Shown here: piece after piece, positions 35,069 through 45,639 of the stretch
Layout of the letters: each line of letters opens with the position of its first letter
How positions within the stretch are numbered: the first letter of the stretch is position 1
Origin: Olivibacter domesticus
Lineage (GTDB): Bacteria > Bacteroidota > Bacteroidia > Sphingobacteriales > Sphingobacteriaceae
Assembly (NCBI RefSeq): GCF_900109575.1
Contig: NZ_FOAF01000001.1
Location: forward strand, 1 to 64,000
DNA length: 64,000 nt
Direction of reading: 5' to 3'
Notes under the pieces: model-generated
What the model was told of the DNA's origin: nothing
What the model saw: only the letters and a program-made list of their open reading frames with translations
Databases searched by the model: none
Program-made: the position numbers and the translations under genes

Positions 35069-35954
35069 TATATGCTTATTAATAAGAGTTAAATATTTTG
35101 TTGCTCATAATACTATAGCAACAACAACGAAACTTAGACTTTGTTGTTGCTATTCTACTACTGGCATTTCTTGGTTATTTCTACCTTATCTTGTTGTCTT
35201 TACAGCCGGTATTAGCGTTAAGTTCGAGAGTGGATGCAAACGTACGTCAAGAATTCTACAATGAATGATTGTATTCAAATCTTGATAAAAAGATAAGAAA
35301 TTTTGATAAGTGTTTATTTGACATTATATTTGTGCAGGTTTATAATTGGTTAGCAAGTCTTCGTTCTCCCCGTTCAAAGGCTTGCTCTTTTTTATTCTAC
35401 TATTGAAAACATTGGTTTTTAAAATCCTTTTGATTGATTTGCTCAATCGTTTTTTGCAAACAGCAAAATATTATTTTTATTCATTCGACAGCTTTGAGTT
35501 GGCCGTTGGCTCTTATGCTAAATGTAACTTTCCAATTGCTTTCTTGTAGAAATGTCAGAGAATTATTGATGGGTTTGTATCCTATTTTAGGATTAAAAAT
35601 TAGGCGATTTAAAAGAGAGGGTGGTTGATCATAAGATCTTTTATGGGTTTTCTTGTAAATTATGAACAAAATGAACAAGGAAAAATGTAAGATGTTTCGC
35701 GTTATTTATAATGAATTTTTAAGCTCATGTAACCATGTGAAGAACATTGTCATTTGAAATAAAGAAAATGTTTGACCTAAATGTAAAATAGAATTTTAAT
35801 TGCTATTGGACAATTTTTCTAACCTTAAAACCTATAGCCATTGTGTTTACAAAAGATGCTATAGCTGTGTTAAAACGGTATATGATATTCAATGAATATA
35901 TAATATAAATAATCTAATAACTATCTATAACGAGTTTTTAATTATAAAATAATT
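35069..35954. other. Gene-free region before the tail-collar gene
   Basis: 886 bases without a supported gene. Short ORFs exist on both strands but none has a recognisable domain or coding character. It must contain the promoter of the tail-collar/adhesin cluster. The length and AT-richness fit an accessory-island border. Confidence 0.4.
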
Positions 35955-36566
35955 ATGGCAACCGAACCTTTCTTAGGAGAAATCATGATTTGGGCTCCTA
36001 ATTTTGCCCCTAGAGGATGGGCTTTTTGTCAAGGACAACTATTAGCAATTAGTACAAATACAGCACTTTTCTCCTTACTTGGAACTACTTACGGGGGAAA
36101 CGGTACTACGACTTTTGCTTTGCCAAACTTGCAGGGGCGTACGATAATAGGCCAAGGGCAGAGTCTAGGTGGTTCCAATTATACAATTGGACAAACAGCC
36201 GGAACGGAGAATGTCACCTTAACAATAGCTCAAATGCCTATGCATACCCATGTAGCAAATTTTACACCTACATCTGGCAGTGCATCTGTTGGCGTTTCGG
36301 CAAATCAAGCGGAAACACATACACCTTCTGCTTCAAATAATATTTTAGGAGCGCCTTATGATCCAAACAATGCAGCGGCTTTGTACGGTTTTATCAATCA
36401 AGCAAATGCCGGCACGTTGGTCAACTTAGGCGGTGTATCGGTAACAGGAGGGGGCACTGTAACAGTTGGACCGGCGGGTAATAGCTTACCGGTGAGCGTA
36501 ATGCAACCCTATCAAGTGTTGAATTTTGCAATTGCATTGCAAGGTGTATTTCCTTCAAGGGATTAA
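35955..36566 (+). CDS. Phage tail collar-domain protein (MdpB-like)
   Basis: A 203-residue protein starting EPFLGEIMIWAPNFAPRGWAF, followed by CQGQLLAISTNTALFSLLGTT-like and GGNGTTTFALPNLQGR motifs: the tail-collar domain found in phage tail fibres and in bacterial 'microcystin-dependent' proteins. It has no signal peptide, and the middle (about 85-165) is low-complexity, rich in Gly, Ala, Thr, Ser, ending with a hydrophobic LNFAIALQGVFPS strand. No other phage gene is nearby, so this is a domesticated copy, not a prophage. It heads a rightward cluster with a binding-protein-like gene and a giant adhesin. Confidence 0.85.
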   Translation: MATEPFLGEIMIWAPNFAPRGWAFCQGQLLAISTNTALFSLLGTTYGGNGTTTFALPNLQGRTIIGQGQSLGGSNYTIGQTAGTENVTLTIAQMPMHTHVANFTPTSGSASVGVSANQAETHTPSASNNILGAPYDPNNAAALYGFINQANAGTLVNLGGVSVTGGGTVTVGPAGNSLPVSVMQPYQVLNFAIALQGVFPSRD

Positions 36567-36729
36567 CATTCTTGCAAGAAACATGTCAAATCTATCATGC
36601 GATTCACTGATAGTTGAATAAAAATCCGAAGAATCCAAAGTGACGTTGATTTTTTAATAGATTTCTGATTCCTCGGAATGATCGATAGATGGTCATTCAA
36701 TTCTTTTGACATCCTCGTTTTATATTGAT

Positions 36730-37887
36730 ATGCAAAAGTTAAAGATCGGTTTTCTGTTTCCTTATTCAGGTATATTCAGGAATCTCCGTAATGATTTCAA
36801 ACAAGGTGTTTTACTGGCATTTGAGCAAATGATACCAGCTTGTCAGGTGGAAACTGTTGATGAGTTTATCCAAACAGGAGGGCAAACATTTGTTGAAAAT
36901 GCTTTAAACAAGCTTACCTTATTTGATGCTGTCGACATTGTAATTGGCATTGTTGGTACGAAGGTTACCCAAAATTGCTTAGAGATTATTAATAAACGTC
37001 AAGTACCCGTTATCATTGTTAATTTAGGTGGTTTTGTACCCACTTATCAATTTCGCTCTGATTACCTGTTTTATACCAGCCTAGATCTTTGGAAAAGTGA
37101 GTGGGTGATGGGTAAATGGGCGCAAAAACAATATGGAGCTAATCCCTGTGTGAGTTTATCCTACTATGAAGCAGGATATAATATGCACGAATGTTATCGC
37201 TACGGCTTGCACGCAGCTGGTGCTAAGTCTGTGAAACTCAACTTTATTAAAGGCATGACTGCTTCTCCAGATACCTTACCACTCATCGATCAATTGCAAC
37301 AGTTAATGCCCAATCATACACATGGGATGTTATCTGGGAAAGAAGGTGAGCAATTTTTGTATCATTATCAGGAAAAGAAAATCATATCTCGTACGGCTTT
37401 AAGTGTTAACCCGTTTATGGTCGATGAGAGCTTGGAAACGACTAATCTGTTCGCAGAAAATTTAACCAGTGCTGTCACATGGACCTATCACTTGGAAACT
37501 GCTGCTAATCGACTTTTTATAAGCGCTTATGAAAGCAAATTTAACCGACGTCCTATTGCCTACAGCATGCTGGCCTATGAATCTGGTTTATGCGTAGCGA
37601 TGGCCATAAACGCGCATGAGGGCAGAAGGATATCACAGCATTCGCTTGCCACGGTATTGAAAAATGCAACTTGTTTGGGGCCTCGCGGTGAAATTAACTT
37701 AAAAACAACTTCTTTTTGTTCTGATCACCCCGTGTACATCCGTATATCGCAGATCAGTCGTGATACAGGGTTAATAGAAAATAAAATAATTGACCAAGAT
37801 CCTGGTATTAGCTGGGAGCATCCTGAAATGCTGGAAGCAGCTTATCAAAATGGTTCAGGTTGGCAGAACCCTTATTTATGCGTTTAG
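36730..37887 (+). CDS. Periplasmic-binding-fold protein without signal peptide
   Basis: A 385-residue protein of the type I periplasmic binding fold (Leu/amide-binding, receptor ligand-binding-like): KIGFLFPYSGIFRNLRNDFKQG at the start, DIVIGIVGTKV, and AYESGLCVAMAI near the end. Normal ABC binding proteins carry a signal peptide; this one starts directly with the first strand (ATG at 36730, MQKLKIGFL) and has no ABC permease or ATPase nearby. It lies between the tail-collar gene and the adhesin gene (24 bases before the latter), suggesting a joint role; a cytosolic sensor is possible. Confidence 0.65.
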   Translation: MQKLKIGFLFPYSGIFRNLRNDFKQGVLLAFEQMIPACQVETVDEFIQTGGQTFVENALNKLTLFDAVDIVIGIVGTKVTQNCLEIINKRQVPVIIVNLGGFVPTYQFRSDYLFYTSLDLWKSEWVMGKWAQKQYGANPCVSLSYYEAGYNMHECYRYGLHAAGAKSVKLNFIKGMTASPDTLPLIDQLQQLMPNHTHGMLSGKEGEQFLYHYQEKKIISRTALSVNPFMVDESLETTNLFAENLTSAVTWTYHLETAANRLFISAYESKFNRRPIAYSMLAYESGLCVAMAINAHEGRRISQHSLATVLKNATCLGPRGEINLKTTSFCSDHPVYIRISQISRDTGLIENKIIDQDPGISWEHPEMLEAAYQNGSGWQNPYLCV

Positions 37888-37911
37888 ACGATAATTTTTA
37901 ACAAAGTATAT

Positions 37912-40900
37912 ATGAAATACTTTTACAACAGAGATTTTTACAACTATTTCATTATTCTCTTTTGGCTTTCTTTATTCAGCCTTACCGTGAAAGCGCAAGC
38001 ATTAATGCCAGGTGTCTATGATTGGGAGAGTTTTCCGGTAACAGTTCATGCAACAAGTACAAATACAGTGCCAGCCACTTGGGAAATCGGTAATGGTTTT
38101 ACGGCTGTGACTACTGGGAATGGTAATGGCAGTCAGATTAGGGTGTTGATAGGAAATAGTTTAAGTACAAAGGTACTGCGATATGATGCGCTGGCAGGAG
38201 CTCAAGCCATATCCGCTATTTTAAAAAGCACTTCTGGTGCCGATTTTGGTATAAAACAATTTAACATTTGGCCTAGTCAAAACGAAGCGCAGTTACTCGC
38301 GATTTATGTGAAAAGAGATGGCGTTACTATCGACACGATACAACCTTATTATCAGCCCACCACACCTATTCATAAAATCACAATAAGCGCAAACGACTAT
38401 CCATTCTTAGCAAATATAGATGAGCTCGAAATATTTAATTTCAGCGCGGGCATCATGTTAGATGATATAGAAGTTGTGATCAACCAAGCACCCATTGCCA
38501 TTGATGATGCTGTAACGGTGACAGAAGATATACCTGCCACGGGTAATGTATTAACTAATGATAGTGATCCAGAAGGAAATGCGCTCACGGCTTCATTGGT
38601 GACAGCGCCTGTAAACGGCACGGTGGTGTTGAACGCCGATGGCAGTTTCACCTATACACCAAATACGAATTACAATGGCTTAGATAGCCTTATCTATCAG
38701 GTATGTGATAATGGCACACCATCTTTATGCGATACGGCTGTGTTGAGATTTACTGTTACAGCAATAAATGAGGCACCCATTGCCGTTGATGATGCTGTAA
38801 CGGTGACGGAAGATGTGCCAGCAACGGGTAATGTATTAACTAATGATAGTGATCCGGAAGGAAATGCGCTGACAGCTTCGCTGGTGACAGCCCCTGTAAA
38901 CGGCACGGTGGTGTTGAACGCCGATGGTAGTTTCACTTATACACCGAATGCGAATTACGATGGCTTAGACAGCCTGATCTATCAGGTATGTGACAATGGC
39001 ATGCCCTCACTTTGTGATACGGCATGGGTACATTTTTCAGTTGAAGCAATAAATGATGATCCTACGTTCGCCGGTTTACCGGTATCCATTACCATTGATG
39101 AAGATGAAAGTCCAGCTTATTTGAGGAATGCACTTTCCGACGGAATATTTGCTGATGTTGATGCAAGAAACAATGAGGTTAGTTTAACTTTGCATGTTGA
39201 TATGGGCGTTATAGTATTCGCAGCCAACGGAGGAATACCGATTACCATCTCTGGAAACGGTTCCTCTACAGCGGTGATCACAGGAACGGCTACAGCTATT
39301 GAATCTTATATAAATATTAATTCAAACATAGCTTATCTACCAGAAAAAAATGCAACAGATCCTGTTACAGTTTCTTTATCGGCCAATGACAATGGACATA
39401 TGGGCACTGGTGGGGGCGGAGATGTGGCTTTAGGGAGTTTTATAATTAACATTAATGCCATAAACGACGCGCCAGAGGGGGTTGATGACGAGGCAGAAGT
39501 AGAAGGAGGCACACCGTTAAGCGGCAATGTCCTAACAAACGATAGCGACCCTGAAGGAGATGCCCTCACGGCTTCCCTAGTGACAGCGCCAGTTAATGGT
39601 ACAGTGGTACTAAATGCCAACGGCAGCTTTACCTATACCCCGAACGCAAATTTTAGTGGCTTAGACAGCTTGATCTATCAGGTATGTGACAATGGTACCC
39701 CTTCTTTATGCGACACGGCGACTGTTAGATTTACGGTTACAGCAAATACACCATTACCCTGTGGTTGGGCGATGACGCAAAATTCTGGTACTTCTGGTCC
39801 ATGTGTTTTATGCAGTGTTACTAATCCTGGGCAAGCTGTTGATGCAGATAAAGATACCTACTCTAGGATACAAATACCAGTGGGACTAAATGCGGGCGAA
39901 GTATTCCAGATATTGACGTTCACGACAGTTTCCACTACGAATGAAGTATTCCGGGTTGGATTGAGTGCAGATATGCCTTTGACGGATGCTAACTTACTAA
40001 AAGGACTTACATTGACATTCTATAATGGTGACACGCAAGTAGCGCAATACGGTGATGTCACAGCGTTGGATTTGGACGCTGCGAACGGCGAAAATCCTGC
40101 TGAGTTGTATGTCGCTCCCGGTGCAGCTTTTGATCGCGTAAGGATCGCACTCGTCGCGGCGAATGCGGACCTTAGGTCCATTCGTATTCACTATGCGCGG
40201 ATAGCGCCACCAATTGCAGTGTTGGATCAAACGCAGATCGATATTTATGAAGGCGGAACGGCAACTTTTACCGTTCCTGATCCAGTACCAGGACTAACCT
40301 ATCGGTGGTATTCGGAAAGCAACGATTTGCTCTATACCGGATCGAGTTTTACCACGCCAGTTCTTGCGGATACTACCACGTATTATGTCGAGACAGTGAA
40401 TGCCGCAGGCTGTGCGTCACGTATTCCCGTAGAAGTACGGATATTGCCTCCGGCTCCGCCAGCGCTGACAACTAGTGCCGGAACAAGCACTTTTACCGAA
40501 TCGGTTGATGGCAACCCGGTATCGATTGCGATCGACGATGTTTTAACGATAGTCGATCCAGACAATAATACCTTAGTATCCGCCACTGTTATGATAACGG
40601 ATAATTTTCAGTCCGAAGACATACTGGCTTTTGTGAACGACGGGACCACAATGGGCAATATAACAGGTCTTTATGATGCAACTACGGGCACATTAACACT
40701 TACAAGCGCTGGTGGCACAGCTACATTGGCACAATGGCAAGTTGCGCTGCGGTCGGTCACCTACAGCAATGATTCAAGGAATCCCAATACGACCGATCGA
40801 ACCGTCAGTTTCCAGGCAAATGATGGAACAAATAATAGCAATTTGGCGACAAAGACGGTCGCGGTGGTGGCAGTAAACACGCAACCTAGCGCGGTGGACG

Positions 40901-43900
40901 ATGAGGTGGAGGTACAGGAAGATATGCCAGCGACAGGCAATGTCCTGACCAATGATAGTGACCCAGAGAGTAATGCGCTGACAGCCTCGCTGGTGACGGC
41001 CCCGGTGAATGGAACGGTGGTGCTGAATGCCGATGGCAGTTTTACCTATACACCGAATGCGAATTATAATGGATTAGATAGCTTGATCTATCAGGTATGT
41101 GATAATGGCATACCTTCTCGATGTGATACGGCTAGGGTAAGATTTACAATCAACGCGATCAACGATGCTCCAGTGGCAGTAGATGACGAGATTATTTTAA
41201 CTGAAAACACCCCGGCCAGAGGCAATGTCCTGACCAATGATAATGATCCGGAAGGAAATGCGCTGACAGCTTCGCTGGTGACGGCTCCGGTGAATGGAAC
41301 GGTGGTGCTGAATGCCGATGGTAGCTTTACCTATACACCAACTGCGAATCTTATTGGATTAGACAGCCTACTTTATCAGGTCTGCGATAATGGTACACCT
41401 TCCAAGTGCGATACGGCAATAGTACGGTTTGTCATTAATGCCGGAAACCCTCGGATAAATACTGTAAATACAACTACGTCAAATGGTTTGTATAAATTAG
41501 GAGATGAAATAAATATAGCACTTGTCTTTAACCAAGTGGTGACTGTTCAGCCATCAGGAGCCACCCCATTGCTCGCATTAAATACAGGCTCATTGAGTAG
41601 GGATGCAGACTATGTTTCTGGATCAGGTAGCGACGTGCTAATGTTTAAGTATACGGTGCAAGAGGGAGATACTAGTGCCGACTTGGATTACCTGTCAACC
41701 ACCGCATTAAAACCAAATGGTGCAAGAATAAGGAACGATGCCTTGCTTGATGCAGAGCTCGCTTTACCTACAGTAGGGGGAGCAAATTCTTTAGCTGGCA
41801 AATATGATATCGCTGTTGATGGAATTGCACCGCTCTCCACTTCGGTTGTTGTGCCAAGTAATGGATATTACAGAACAGACGATTCATTGACTTTCACCGT
41901 GAATTTTAATGAGCCCGTTGTAGTGGGTAGTACAGGTGCCGGCCCTTATTTGAGTGTGACTATTGGAGAAACTGTCGTGCAGGCACCTTATGTCACAGGA
42001 TCTGGAACGAATGCGCTTACCTTTACTTATATGGTTCAAAATGGGGATTTAGATTTAGACGGGATTGCTTTGAACGGTTCTACTGGTAATAACGAGACTA
42101 TCCATGATGCCGCTGGCAACCAAGCCTTTGCTACGTTAAATGGCGTCCCTAGCACAGCAGGAATCTTCGTTAACACCAGACAACCAAGCGTTACGCTTTC
42201 TACCACGGCTAACTCACCTGTAAATGGTCCATTTACTGTAACGGCAACCTTCAGCGAGGCTGTCACCGGATTTACACTTGGAGATATAGTAGCGAACAAC
42301 GCAACGCTTAGTAACTTACAGACTGCCAATAATATCTCCTATTCATTTTTGGTAACACCTTCCGTTGGGGGAACTATACAGGCCGCTATACCGGCTGGTG
42401 TAGCCGTTAATATTGGCAATAATGGGAATATTGCTTCCAATATCCTTAGTATCCAATACACGACAACCATCACCGGTGTTACTTTGGAAGACAGCAGTTT
42501 TGTCTATGACGGTACGGTGAAGTCGCTGGCCGTAACAGGTACATTGCCCGAGGGTACTACGGTAAGTTATGTAAATAACGAACGTACCAATGTAGGCACA
42601 CAGGAAGTCACGGCAACCATCAGTGGTGCCAACTATGAAGATCTGGTGCTGAGAGCAAACCTGAGCATTACCAAGGCGGTCATCACTGGTGTTACTTTGG
42701 AAGACAGTAGTTACGTGTATGACGGCACGGTGAAGTCTCTGGCAATTAGTGGTACCTTGCCCGAGGGTACCACGGTAAGCTATGTAAATAACGAACGTAC
42801 AAATGTAGGCAGGCAGGAATTAACGGCCACCGTTAGCGGCGGTAACTATACCGATCTGGTGCTGACAGCAAACCTAAGTATCACTGAAGCTACCATCACA
42901 GGTGTTACTTTTGAAGACAGCAGTTTTGTGTATGATGGTTCGGTGAAATCGCTGGCCGTAACAGGTACCTTGCCCGATGGCACAAGTGTAAGCTATGCAA
43001 ATAACGAACGTACCAATGTAGGCGGGCAGGAAGTCACCGCCACCGTTAGCGGCGGTAACTATACCGATCTGGTGCTGACAGCAAACCTAAGTATCACTGA
43101 AGCTACCATCACCGGTGTTACTTTGGAAGACAGCAGTTTTGTGTATGATGGTTCGGTGAAATCGCTGGCCGTAACAGGTACCTTGCCCGATGGCACAAGT
43201 GTAAGCTATGCAAATAACGAACGTACCAATGTAGGCACGCAGGAGGTTACAGCCACCATCAGCGGTGCCAATTATACCGATCTGGTACTGAGAGCAAACT
43301 TGAGCATTACCAAAGCGACCATCACCGGTGTTACTTTGGAAGACAGCAGTTTTGTATATGACGGCACAGCGAAATCATTGGGAATAGCCGGTACGCTGCC
43401 AGCAGGTACCACGGTAAGCTATGTAAATAACGAACGTACCAATGTAGGCGGGCAGGAAGTCACAGCCACCGTTAGCGGTGCTAATTATGAAGACCTGGTG
43501 TTAACAGCAGACCTGAGCATTACCAAGGCGATCATCACTGGTGTTACTTTGGAAGACAGTAGTTTCGTTTACGACGGTACAGCAAAGTCATTGACAATAG
43601 CCGGTACGCTACTAGCAGGTACCGCGGTAAGCTATGCGAACAACAGCCGCACGGATGTGGGTACGCAGGAAGTCACAGCCACCGTTAGCGGTGCCAACTA
43701 TACCGATCTGGTGCTGACAGCAAACTTGAGCATTACCAAAGCGACCATCACCGGTGTTACTTTGGAAGATAGTAGTTTTGTATATGATGGAACGGCGAAA
43801 TCGCTGGCAATTAGTGGTACCTTGCCCGATGGCACAAGTGTAAGCTATGCAAATAACGAACGTACCAATATAGGCACGCAGGAAGTCACAGCCACCGTTA

Positions 43901-45603
43901 GCGGTGCTAATTATAAAGACCTGGTGCTGACAGCAAACTTGAGCATTACCAAAGCGACCATCACCGGTGTTACTTTGGAAGACAGTAGTTTTGTGTATGA
44001 CGGTACGGTGAAGTCTCTGGCAATTAGTGGTACCTTGCCCGAGGGTACCACGGTAAGCTATGCAAATAACGAACGTACCAATGTAGGCGGGCAGGAAGTC
44101 ACAGCCACCATCAGTGGTGGCAACTATGCCGATCTGGTGCTGACAGCAAACTTGAGCATTACCAAAGCTACCATCACCGGTGTTACTTTGGAAGATAGTA
44201 GTTTTGTATATGATGGAACGGCGAAATCGCTGGCCGTAACAGGAACTTTGCCCGATGGCACAAGTGTAAGCTATGCAAATAACGAACGTACCAATATAGG
44301 CACGCAGGAAGTCACAGCCACCGTTAGCGGTGCTAATTATAAAGACCTGGTGCTGAGAGCAAACCTGAGCATTACCAAGGCGGTCATCACTGGTGTTACT
44401 TTGGAAGACAGCAGTTTTGTGTATGACGGCACGGTGAAGTCGCTGGCCGTAACAGGTACCTTGCCCGAGGGTACCACGGTAAGTTATGTAAATAACGAAC
44501 GTACCAATGTAGGCGGGCAGGAAGTCACAGCCACCGTTAGCGGTGCTAATTATAAAGACCTGGTGCTGACAGCAAACTTGAGCATTGCCAAAGCGACCAT
44601 CACCGGTGTTACTTTGGAAGATAGTAGTTTTGTATATGACGGTACGGCAAAGTCATTATCGATTGACGGCACCTTGCCCGAGGGTACCACGGTCAATTAC
44701 GATAACAATAGCCGCACGGATGTCGGTACGCAGGAAGTAACAGCTACTGTTAGCGGAGAAAATTATACTCAATTAATTCTAAAGGCTAACTTAAACGTAA
44801 GGCCTGTTGAGCGTAGTATCGATTTTGCAGCATTGCCTGAGAAGACCTATGGTGATAGTGATTTTGACGCCCATGCCACGACAAATAGTGGGGAGTTAAT
44901 CAGTTACAGCAGCAGCAACACGGGTGTAGCGACAATTAGTGCCGGTGGCCGCATTCATATCATAGGGGCCGGTGAAACAATCATTACAGCTACTGTTCCA
45001 GAAAACGTTAACTATAATAATAAACCAACCGTAAGCAGGAAACTAATTGTGAAAAAGGCTGCTCAAGAAATCAGCTTCGCTGAGCTAGGTGAAGTAGCCC
45101 GTGATGCTGGAAGTGTACCGTTAGTGGTAAGTGCTAGTAGCTCATTGGCTGTAAAGTTAGAAGTGAATGATCCACAGGTAGCGACCATTTCTGGCACTAA
45201 CCTTACGATACTTCGTTTGGGTACGGTAACTGTAACGGCTTACCAAGATGGAGATGCCAATTACGAGGCCGCAAGTCCGGTGAGCATCACAGTACGTGTT
45301 AAGGATGACGTAGAAGAGCTTCCTATAAGAGTGCATAAAGCACTTTCTCCAAATGGTGATGGTATTAATGAGTTCTTGATGATTGAAGGTATCAAAGATT
45401 ATCCAGATAATAAGCTTACGATTGTAGATCGGAATGGGATGACCATCATAGAGATGGAAGGATACAACAACGAAGATAAGGTATTCCGTGGTTTTGGCCC
45501 TGGAAATAATCCGATTCCAACGGGCACCTATTATTACTTGCTAGAAGTGAAGATTGATGGGAGCTGGAAATATAAGAAGGGTTATTTCGTAGTGCGTTAC
45601 TAG
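37912..45603 (+). CDS. Giant T9SS-exported repeat adhesin with gliding-motility C-terminal domain
   Basis: A 2563-residue surface protein. Signal peptide 1-30; five near-identical cadherin/Big_9-like repeats of about 94 residues (starting near 192, 285, 518, 991 and 1085), each with GNVLTNDSDPEG or a close variant and the NG.VVLNA.GSFTYTP motif; other Ig-like and discoidin-like segments (about 613-985 and 1180-1518); eleven MBG-type repeats of 71 residues (1520-2300), each with the ITGVTLEDSSFVYDG motif or a near copy; two more Ig-like units; and a CHU_C/type B sorting domain (2470-2563) with LSPNGDGINE and PTGTYYY. Such C-terminal domains direct secretion by T9SS. A PorP/SprF gene follows 36 bases on, as is usual for type B substrates. 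Role in adhesion or gliding is inferred. Confidence 0.9.
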   Translation: MKYFYNRDFYNYFIILFWLSLFSLTVKAQALMPGVYDWESFPVTVHATSTNTVPATWEIGNGFTAVTTGNGNGSQIRVLIGNSLSTKVLRYDALAGAQAISAILKSTSGADFGIKQFNIWPSQNEAQLLAIYVKRDGVTIDTIQPYYQPTTPIHKITISANDYPFLANIDELEIFNFSAGIMLDDIEVVINQAPIAIDDAVTVTEDIPATGNVLTNDSDPEGNALTASLVTAPVNGTVVLNADGSFTYTPNTNYNGLDSLIYQVCDNGTPSLCDTAVLRFTVTAINEAPIAVDDAVTVTEDVPATGNVLTNDSDPEGNALTASLVTAPVNGTVVLNADGSFTYTPNANYDGLDSLIYQVCDNGMPSLCDTAWVHFSVEAINDDPTFAGLPVSITIDEDESPAYLRNALSDGIFADVDARNNEVSLTLHVDMGVIVFAANGGIPITISGNGSSTAVITGTATAIESYININSNIAYLPEKNATDPVTVSLSANDNGHMGTGGGGDVALGSFIININAINDAPEGVDDEAEVEGGTPLSGNVLTNDSDPEGDALTASLVTAPVNGTVVLNANGSFTYTPNANFSGLDSLIYQVCDNGTPSLCDTATVRFTVTANTPLPCGWAMTQNSGTSGPCVLCSVTNPGQAVDADKDTYSRIQIPVGLNAGEVFQILTFTTVSTTNEVFRVGLSADMPLTDANLLKGLTLTFYNGDTQVAQYGDVTALDLDAANGENPAELYVAPGAAFDRVRIALVAANADLRSIRIHYARIAPPIAVLDQTQIDIYEGGTATFTVPDPVPGLTYRWYSESNDLLYTGSSFTTPVLADTTTYYVETVNAAGCASRIPVEVRILPPAPPALTTSAGTSTFTESVDGNPVSIAIDDVLTIVDPDNNTLVSATVMITDNFQSEDILAFVNDGTTMGNITGLYDATTGTLTLTSAGGTATLAQWQVALRSVTYSNDSRNPNTTDRTVSFQANDGTNNSNLATKTVAVVAVNTQPSAVDDEVEVQEDMPATGNVLTNDSDPESNALTASLVTAPVNGTVVLNADGSFTYTPNANYNGLDSLIYQVCDNGIPSRCDTARVRFTINAINDAPVAVDDEIILTENTPARGNVLTNDNDPEGNALTASLVTAPVNGTVVLNADGSFTYTPTANLIGLDSLLYQVCDNGTPSKCDTAIVRFVINAGNPRINTVNTTTSNGLYKLGDEINIALVFNQVVTVQPSGATPLLALNTGSLSRDADYVSGSGSDVLMFKYTVQEGDTSADLDYLSTTALKPNGARIRNDALLDAELALPTVGGANSLAGKYDIAVDGIAPLSTSVVVPSNGYYRTDDSLTFTVNFNEPVVVGSTGAGPYLSVTIGETVVQAPYVTGSGTNALTFTYMVQNGDLDLDGIALNGSTGNNETIHDAAGNQAFATLNGVPSTAGIFVNTRQPSVTLSTTANSPVNGPFTVTATFSEAVTGFTLGDIVANNATLSNLQTANNISYSFLVTPSVGGTIQAAIPAGVAVNIGNNGNIASNILSIQYTTTITGVTLEDSSFVYDGTVKSLAVTGTLPEGTTVSYVNNERTNVGTQEVTATISGANYEDLVLRANLSITKAVITGVTLEDSSYVYDGTVKSLAISGTLPEGTTVSYVNNERTNVGRQELTATVSGGNYTDLVLTANLSITEATITGVTFEDSSFVYDGSVKSLAVTGTLPDGTSVSYANNERTNVGGQEVTATVSGGNYTDLVLTANLSITEATITGVTLEDSSFVYDGSVKSLAVTGTLPDGTSVSYANNERTNVGTQEVTATISGANYTDLVLRANLSITKATITGVTLEDSSFVYDGTAKSLGIAGTLPAGTTVSYVNNERTNVGGQEVTATVSGANYEDLVLTADLSITKAIITGVTLEDSSFVYDGTAKSLTIAGTLLAGTAVSYANNSRTDVGTQEVTATVSGANYTDLVLTANLSITKATITGVTLEDSSFVYDGTAKSLAISGTLPDGTSVSYANNERTNIGTQEVTATVSGANYKDLVLTANLSITKATITGVTLEDSSFVYDGTVKSLAISGTLPEGTTVSYANNERTNVGGQEVTATISGGNYADLVLTANLSITKATITGVTLEDSSFVYDGTAKSLAVTGTLPDGTSVSYANNERTNIGTQEVTATVSGANYKDLVLRANLSITKAVITGVTLEDSSFVYDGTVKSLAVTGTLPEGTTVSYVNNERTNVGGQEVTATVSGANYKDLVLTANLSIAKATITGVTLEDSSFVYDGTAKSLSIDGTLPEGTTVNYDNNSRTDVGTQEVTATVSGENYTQLILKANLNVRPVERSIDFAALPEKTYGDSDFDAHATTNSGELISYSSSNTGVATISAGGRIHIIGAGETIITATVPENVNYNNKPTVSRKLIVKKAAQEISFAELGEVARDAGSVPLVVSASSSLAVKLEVNDPQVATISGTNLTILRLGTVTVTAYQDGDANYEAASPVSITVRVKDDVEELPIRVHKALSPNGDGINEFLMIEGIKDYPDNKLTIVDRNGMTIIEMEGYNNEDKVFRGFGPGNNPIPTGTYYYLLEVKIDGSWKYKKGYFVVRY
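42469..44811 (+). repeat. Eleven tandem 213-bp repeats (MBG domains)
   Basis: Eleven head-to-tail units of exactly 213 bp (71 codons), in frame, beginning at the codon of ATC ACC GGT GTT. Units differ at scattered positions and share blocks in mosaic patterns (for example units 3 and 4, 7 and 9), which suggests unequal crossing-over and gene conversion. The last unit is the most diverged. Confidence 0.95.
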
Positions 45604-45639
45604 ATGTCTGCAAAAAAGACAGTAAAGAATTGAATAAAA

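Noticed and set aside
35346-35678. Short overlapping ORFs in the gene-free stretch before the tail-collar gene
   Set aside because: Composition is low-complexity and AT-driven, no domain or plausible start context, and they overlap on opposite strands.
35955-36566. Prophage
   Set aside because: Only a single tail-collar domain is present; no capsid, terminase, portal, integrase or lysis genes are found around it.
38397-40952. Several minus-strand ORFs opposite the giant adhesin
   Set aside because: They repeat with the adhesin repeats and are simply the antisense reading of Thr/Val/Ala-rich repeats.
42469-44811. CRISPR-like or satellite repeat
   Set aside because: The repeats are in frame, 213 bp long without spacers, and encode protein domains.
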